Part shown: positions 58,463 through 64,000 of the stretch, one piece after another
Numbering within the stretch: the stretch's first letter is position 1
Layout of the letters: the number at the start of each line of letters is the position of its first letter
Source of the DNA: Collybiopsis luxurians FD-317 M1
Taxonomy: Eukaryota > Basidiomycota > Agaricomycetes > Agaricales > Omphalotaceae
Direction: 5' to 3'
Length of the DNA: 64,000 nucleotides
NCBI GenBank assembly: GCA_000827265.1
Contig: KN834837.1
Location: forward strand, 46,326-110,325
The notes under the pieces: model-generated
What the model was told of the DNA's origin: nothing
Seen by the model: only the letters and a program-made list of their open reading frames with translations
Databases searched by the model: none
Translations under genes and position numbers: made by a program

Positions 58463-59424
58463 ACAGAAAAAGGCATTACAGCTAGCAGCAGTTGGATGGA
58501 ATGTAGGCTTAATGAACCTTTAAACATAAATCGCTAAATATATTGTTAAATGTGCAAATATTGTTTCCTGTATGATGTGTCCCCACTACGTTTCTCTTCG
58601 TTGACTTCAGGTTTGGGCTAGCTTACCGGTTTGAAGCTGGGAAATCTGTAATATATGGCTGTTTAAATAGTTCCAAACTTGCAGTAGCCTATAACCATAA
58701 AATATGAGTTCGCTTTTCAGGCCACAAAATCAGCATGATCAACTCGAGCATCAACTCGCAGCATTACAAGCCTATATCATCCGGATATTGAGTACTAGCT
58801 TTCTTAGAAGGTCTCCAAGCCTTGGTTAGCAGTACTGCAGAGCATTCCTTGTCTTCTATGGAAAGTTAATCAAAAATCATCTGTACTAACTTTTTACTGA
58901 CTGTGCAGTGCATTAAATCGTTGCTGGTGAGGAGATTGTAGAGAGTCTCAGAAGCTGTCCAAAATATAAAATCTCGTGGAGCGATTGAAACTTGGTGGTA
59001 TTGCAATTCCTATTCTAAAGACTGCCTAAACAAAAAAGAACAATATATTAGTATATGGGATACAGGTTACTGTACCATTTCAAGCACTTCGGTAGTCATA
59101 GGTCGCAGAGCTTCCAATTTTGCCAAAATTTCACAGCAGTCACTGGCTTCAATGGGTTAATGCCGAAATTTTTGTTACTTGTCCTTACATCTTGAGCAAA
59201 TTTCTGAAGTTATTTATATTTTTTTGCAAGATACTAATTGTGTGCCGTCTTAACCAGTAAGGTATTCTGTTCTGTGAATGCAAATCATGTATAAAATTTA
59301 GGTTTTTTCAACTAAAATAAGGAAATTTTTGGCATGGTTACAGGTCATGAAGGGGGTTGCCGAAATCTGAATTTCAGCAAGAATGTCACAGGTCACACCC
59401 CCTGCCGAACTGCTCGAAATGGTA
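58463..59424. other. Intergenic, no recognised gene
   Basis: No splice-consistent coding seen. It contains AT-rich 3' flank of the precursor gene. The right end abuts a MITE. Confidence 0.4.
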
Positions 59425-59787
59425 CATCAGGAAAAATGCCCTATAGCCTAGGCCCACATGGGCTGTCCTCAGGCAGCTTAAGGCTTCTCAGGAGTCCAGA
59501 ATAATACATAACTATATATTTACTATATAATTTTGTATGATTTGTAGCATTTAAAATATTTCTGCTTCTGGGATCCTCAGGGATTCTCAGAGAGCCCTCA
59601 GGGACCCTCAGGCCACTTTCAAACATCTTCCAGGGTCCCCAAGATTTGGCCCAATTCCCGGGAAGCCTGGGCATCCTAAGCAACTTGGAGTGCCTGAGAG
59701 TGCTTGAGGGTTCCTAGTATTTGGCCAATTTCCTGGGTGTCCTCAGGCTTCCTGTATTTGCCTGGGCTTAAGGTACTTTTCATGATG
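59425..59787. mobile_element. MITE, CATCAGGAAA family, short copy 4 (363 bp, TSD TA)
   Basis: The left end is CATCAGGAAAAATGCCCTATAG and the right end ACTTTTCATGATG, slightly diverged. Flanks read ATGGTA and TACAGT, a TA duplication. It matches copy 2 near both ends but lacks most of the centre, so it is an internally deleted relative. Confidence 0.7.
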
Positions 59788-62462
59788 TACAGTATTTGCT
59801 TTACATGGGTAAGTACAGGGAAGAAGGTACAGGTAGATTTTTGCACTGACAATGTAGGAATATGTCAGGTCAAAATGAATAATCTGATTGCATTTGCATA
59901 CACCCTAGACCACATTATGTCTGATGATTGGGTTGCTGTTGCATTAACTGAAATGAAAAAATTGACAGAAACTCAATTCAGAAATTCACTTGTGGTTATT
60001 CAGATGGGCTGTTCTTGAGTTAAAGTACCAGATGGGATGTATTTTGATAATGAGTATTGTCGAAGTAGAGGTTGATATGTAAGTGATTTTGTTACTGAAC
60101 AAATTTCAGGGGTGTCAAGCCGTTCCCCTATTCAGCTCTATGTACCATGTATATATAGATGCAGATATCAAATAGATAGGAAGAACGTTTGGGCAGTACT
60201 TAAAGGATGTAGCGCGGGGTATAGTAAATGAGGCGCCGAGACTGAAACAACCAACATCAGCTCATACTTCAACAAGTATTTATGTAGATTCAAGGTATCA
60301 TCAACCGAACACAATTCATTTGTGGAACGCAAAGTGGACCCTCATCAGCTATGCCAGCCAATATTACCCAAATTATTCCAGAATTCCTGTTGCGTGTGTC
60401 CAGCCTGAGTCAATACCCGCGTACATTGACCCAACCCTGGATGTTCTGTGTGAGGATATGCCCTAGATAAAAGTCCAAGTAATATCTGGTATCTTTGTCC
60501 CAAATTTAATCCCCATCCGTAGAGGGACGCTACCCAGCCTTGAGAATAGAACACTTGCCTGTAGCAACTCAAATGCCAACATGGATCGAGTGATACGGTA
60601 ATTTTGGAGAAATGAGCTGGCACCTCTCCATCCAAAAATCAATAATTCCAAATTGATTGACAACTGACATCTTTGAAGCTATGAACACACAAGTCATTAA
60701 AAAAATGGCAGAAGCATGCACTTTGGTCACAGTGATATAACTATAAAGAAAATAAAGCACTTCATAAGGAGTGAAACAAACGAAAAATCTCTAATAAATA
60801 TAGGCGTTACAGCTTCTTAATATCTATCCATCAATATTGTCCTAGCATCGGGATAGTTGGTGTGCGCTTTCTGATAAATGATTACGCAGAAAGACCAACC
60901 TCTTCCGAATCCGAATGATCCTTGCATTTTAAGAACTGAATGTGGATCGATTAGGAATACTAGATTCATCCAGATGCCCGTGATTATCTGTCGTGATAAA
61001 AGCTCTTGCCCGATCATTCACGGAGATAACGCAAGATAGTACCCGCCTTCCGATTCTAAGCGCAAATAGTAAGGTGATTTCAATTACACTGACCTAAAGT
61101 ATCACATTGGTCTAGGTTAATGATATCCGTTGCAAGCCCTGGTTGATATCTCGTAACAATACTCTGCAGTCTTCAAGCCTTGACAGTAGGGGCTCGGAAG
61201 GTTTTGCTCAAGATACTTTACCATCTCTAGATACTGATTATTATGATTATTAACTTACTTTAGACGGGGATGAACGCCGGCGCCTGCACCTTTATATGGG
61301 TGGGCGATGCTTCACTCTCAGACGGCTTCAACGGAAGTGTATCTTTAATACCCATCACTGTGGCCTCCGGGGTCTCGAAGGCATTTCAACCAATTATTTC
61401 CAGCCAGCGCATGGGAAGACCGCATGCGTACTATTTTAAGGTGGGCAGTGTCTGCGTGTAAATGAATGTACTTTCCCGTCAAGTGATGTAACAGTGCAAA
61501 GCTGAAATGTCGGAAGAAGTTCTAATTAAAGCTTTGGGAATATTAACGAAAGTACACCAGGACGTAAACATGGTATTGAGAGATGAATATATTATATCGA
61601 ATTATCATGAATGCATAGAATTCACAGGCAATTCCACAGTATCGGTACATAAGATATTTACATACTTAGATCCGGAGTTTCGGGTGTAACTTTCACTGCG
61701 CCACCACGCATTCTGCTATATTACATCAGCGCTCTATAATGATGCTCATTATGAAATGCAGAAGTGTTTACGCCCATCCAATGAGGTTGGCGTCAAATTC
61801 CCTCTACGCGCCTAAGGCTGCAAAGGAATCAACTTGAGCGGGAGCGTCCCAGGACTTGACTATGGTTTGGTAAAATTTGCACAAGACAAAGCAAGTATCA
61901 AAAACCCTCGTGAATTGCTAATATTTAATAAACGAATCATATTAGTACCGAATGATCTTGTTTCAGCTGTAATTTCCTTTTTAAAAGCGCTTCACATCAA
62001 TTTTGTGAAATCCGTTTGTCATTCTACCGAACCGAAATTACCGGCCATCTGTTTCTTTCAGTCATCCTCGGCTCTTTCATTCCCAGTATCATGTGTCAGG
62101 TATCATATCAAAGTTTTCCTTCAAAGCATCTGGTTGATATCACATATTTGTACAATACCATAGCGATAAATTATCAGAAGCGTCATTCGCGACAAATTGT
62201 TAGGTAACACGTCGGAAAAGCTGTTCGAACTGGATGTAAGGTTTCGGAATCCGAGTCATCGAACCTGTGCAGCCCCTTGTAGGCTGCTATAAGCAGAATT
62301 AGACGATCAGTGTCAACCGTTAGATAGTTATTCCAATATTTGTGTGAATAAACTCTTTTGTTTTTCCGAGCCGTAGCGGCTGATGGGAATCCACACAGCA
62401 TGACAACGCAAAATATAAGCCAGTGCTGTACTAAGGTTTCTTAGTCTCGTTTCGCCCCATTC
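59788..62462. other. 2.7-kb interval without a recognised gene
   Basis: Coding-like but unidentified stretches occur. One is at 59870-60018 (MNNLIAFAYTLDHIMSDDW, CG-poor, perhaps a transposon relic). Another is at 60330-60465, reading SYASQYYPNYSRIPVACVQP on the plus strand before a stop. Short frames lie at 61270-61461 and 61507-61689. None can be joined into a gene. Confidence 0.35.
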
Positions 62463-63780
62463 ATGTCTCCCCCACTCAACTCATCCTATGCGCCACCAAA
62501 CGAGACTGCAAATGACCTGTGGATTGAACGGTCCAACCTAAACGGAGTGGCTCTTTCCTGCGTGGCATATGGTATTCCAGTACCAGTTACCATTCTTTTC
62601 TACATAATTAAGCGATACGTTATCCAGGGATACTCTTTTGTATTGCAGTACAATGTTTTCAAGGCCTCTATCATAAACGAAATCGTCAATCCTCTCTTAA
62701 CCATTCAATCTTAAGGTGGTGGCAAACAATCTATATTGCCTGCATTTTGGTGCTCGCTACTGTCGCTCTCGGAGCCAATCTCAAATTCAATGAAATGACA
62801 TTCATTGACTATCGTAATTACCCCGGGGGACCCAATCAATTCACGATTGATTATTATAGTACCCCTGTTAACATGATGGACTTTGCAACGTAAGTTAGAT
62901 CGAAGAAACTAAGAATTGCCCACTCATCATCCGGAGATAGATATACAGTCATGACTTGGTTTGCAGATGGCCTAGTGGTAACTGCTACAAGTATTTCATA
63001 AGGAAGCTGACAATCTTATGGGTCTTGCAATAGATTTTTCGATTCTATATCATATTTGATCGCCTTGCTTGGGTTCTGGTTCTACCTCTGTGTATCTATA
63101 TCGGCAGTGTAGGTGAGCTACTTCGATTCAACTGAATTCAAACTAGTATCTTATATTTAGGTGCCGGCATTGGACTTCTGATTTCCATAGCAAACTCGAC
63201 AGATTCCTTTTGGGCCGTTAAAACTGTGAAATTTGGAATAGCCTACTGGTCAATATCGGCTGGGTTAAATGTGATCCTCACTGCATGTATTTCAGCCAGA
63301 CTTTTGATTGCTCGGCGCCGGGTCAGTAACGCCATTGACCGCCGGTTCGGCGGCCACTACATTTCCGTAGCCGCCATGCTGGTAGAGTCGGCTGCGCTTT
63401 ACTCAACCTGGGCATTGGTATTTCTGATTACCTATGCCCGAAACAGTCCGGTTCAAAACATTTTATTGCCGCCATTGGGTCAGGTTCAGGTAAAAAATAT
63501 GTAATACCACGGAAATGTGCATGAACTGAATAATTACCAGGGAATTGCTCCTTTACTCATTACCCTCCGAGTGGTGAATGGTAATGATGTAAAGGGAACT
63601 TTCACGTCAGCTGGCAGCAGCAGCTTCCAGGGTAGTGGTGGAATTCCTCTCAGCACACTGAGCAAAAGGTCAAATGTTGCAGCCGTTAATGTTCACATTG
63701 AGTCCAACACCCGTCGAGACATCAGTGAACTCACCACAGCTACAGAAGCCAAAGCCAGGATGGATAGTACAGTGATGTAA
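62463..63780 (+). CDS. Basidiomycete seven-transmembrane-type membrane protein of unknown function
   Basis: Six exons keep frame: 62463-62571, 62628-62889, 62941-62977, 63034-63112, 63161-63489 and 63541-63780, giving about 351 residues. The N-terminus, APPNETANDLWIERSNLNG, and the motifs TFIDYRNYPGGPNQF, SVAAMLVESAALYS and APLLITLRV are those of a large family of hypothetical membrane proteins in mushroom-forming fungi. Hydrophobic segments follow in the expected number. They include the ones ending at residues near 55, 90, 135, 165, 205, 245 and 270 (positions approximate). The C-terminal tail is Ser/Gly-rich and hydrophilic. The role is unknown; a receptor-like function is sometimes supposed for such 7-TM proteins, without direct support here. 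No defects are seen. Confidence 0.8.
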
Positions 63781-64000
63781 ATATGTTGCTCTCCCAATGC
63801 TTGTTATACTCTGTATGTGTGAAATACTTATTACCATGTTGATGGTGTGGAACAGAAAACTCACTTCCTGAAAGAGTGTGCGTGTTTCTTGACTGTTTGA
63901 AGCATGATAGTGATATGATAAATATGACATGCTGCCCATAGGAAAGGAGATGTAATGGCTTCTCTCACCTCACACCGCAATGTCTTGTTAACCCTTTTTT

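Noticed and set aside
60345..60635. 96-codon minus-strand frame
   Set aside because: No domain, no splice partners, and the opposite strand reads equally well. No gene can be supported.

Overview
The window looks like nuclear DNA of a basidiomycete fungus, most likely an Agaricomycete. Real genes are cut by many 49-70 nt GT-AG introns with CTRAY-like branch sites. The transposons are of types typical of mushroom-forming fungi: Plavaka and KDZ transposases, a Ulp1 protease gene, and a Ty3-type LTR element with very long LTRs. The C-terminal 7-TM gene belongs to a family that is very abundant in Agaricomycetes. There are two assembly gaps, at 10506-11401 and 46443-46591.

Layout. (1) 1-1987: the 3' end of a plus-oriented LTR retroelement, with a polypurine tract, a TGTTA...TAACA LTR and a cysteine-rich gene antisense to the element just inside the LTR. 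(2) 2.0-17.1 kb: decayed DNA-transposon territory. It holds a Ulp1-like protease gene, two blocks of a roughly 500-640 bp exon/intron-like repeat array, a long inverted-repeat (foldback) element inserted in that array with a 3-bp target duplication, and a Plavaka-type transposase that encloses a protein-kinase-like fragment. (3) 17104-38488: one complete minus-oriented Ty3-type retrotransposon of about 21 kb, with 1.8-kb LTRs, PBS, PPT and flanking ACAT duplications. Its gag-pol lies at 28.5-35.5 kb. Three protein-coding-like genes on the opposite strand (19.8-28.3 kb) sit between integrase and the 3' LTR. (4) 38.5-47.1 kb: a KDZ transposase split by a solo copy of the same LTR, a Tc1/mariner remnant and a compound MITE. 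The region from about 2 to 48 kb is poor in CG dinucleotides and its genes carry TGA stops where CGA is expected, as if it had undergone methylation-driven decay.

(5) 48.4-64 kb is CG-richer and holds intact host-type genes. They are a GNAT acetyltransferase (minus), two divergently transcribed UstYa/DUF3328 proteins of identical predicted length (196 aa) and intron phase, a secreted repeat-precursor gene, and a basidiomycete 7-TM protein. The precursor at 56622-58462 has a signal peptide followed by 12 near-identical 22-residue units, each ending in a dibasic kexin site and each carried on its own 66-nt exon, then degenerate terminal units.

The UstYa pair together with the kexin-repeat precursor is the most interesting part of the window. 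It fits a dikaritin-type RiPP pathway, in which a repeated precursor is cut by kexin and the cores are cyclised by UstYa oxidases, but here with one repeat per exon. A compact family of MITEs with CATCAGGAAA termini and 2-bp target duplications is scattered through both halves of the window. All functional assignments come from reading the sequence and from family knowledge. No database search was run.
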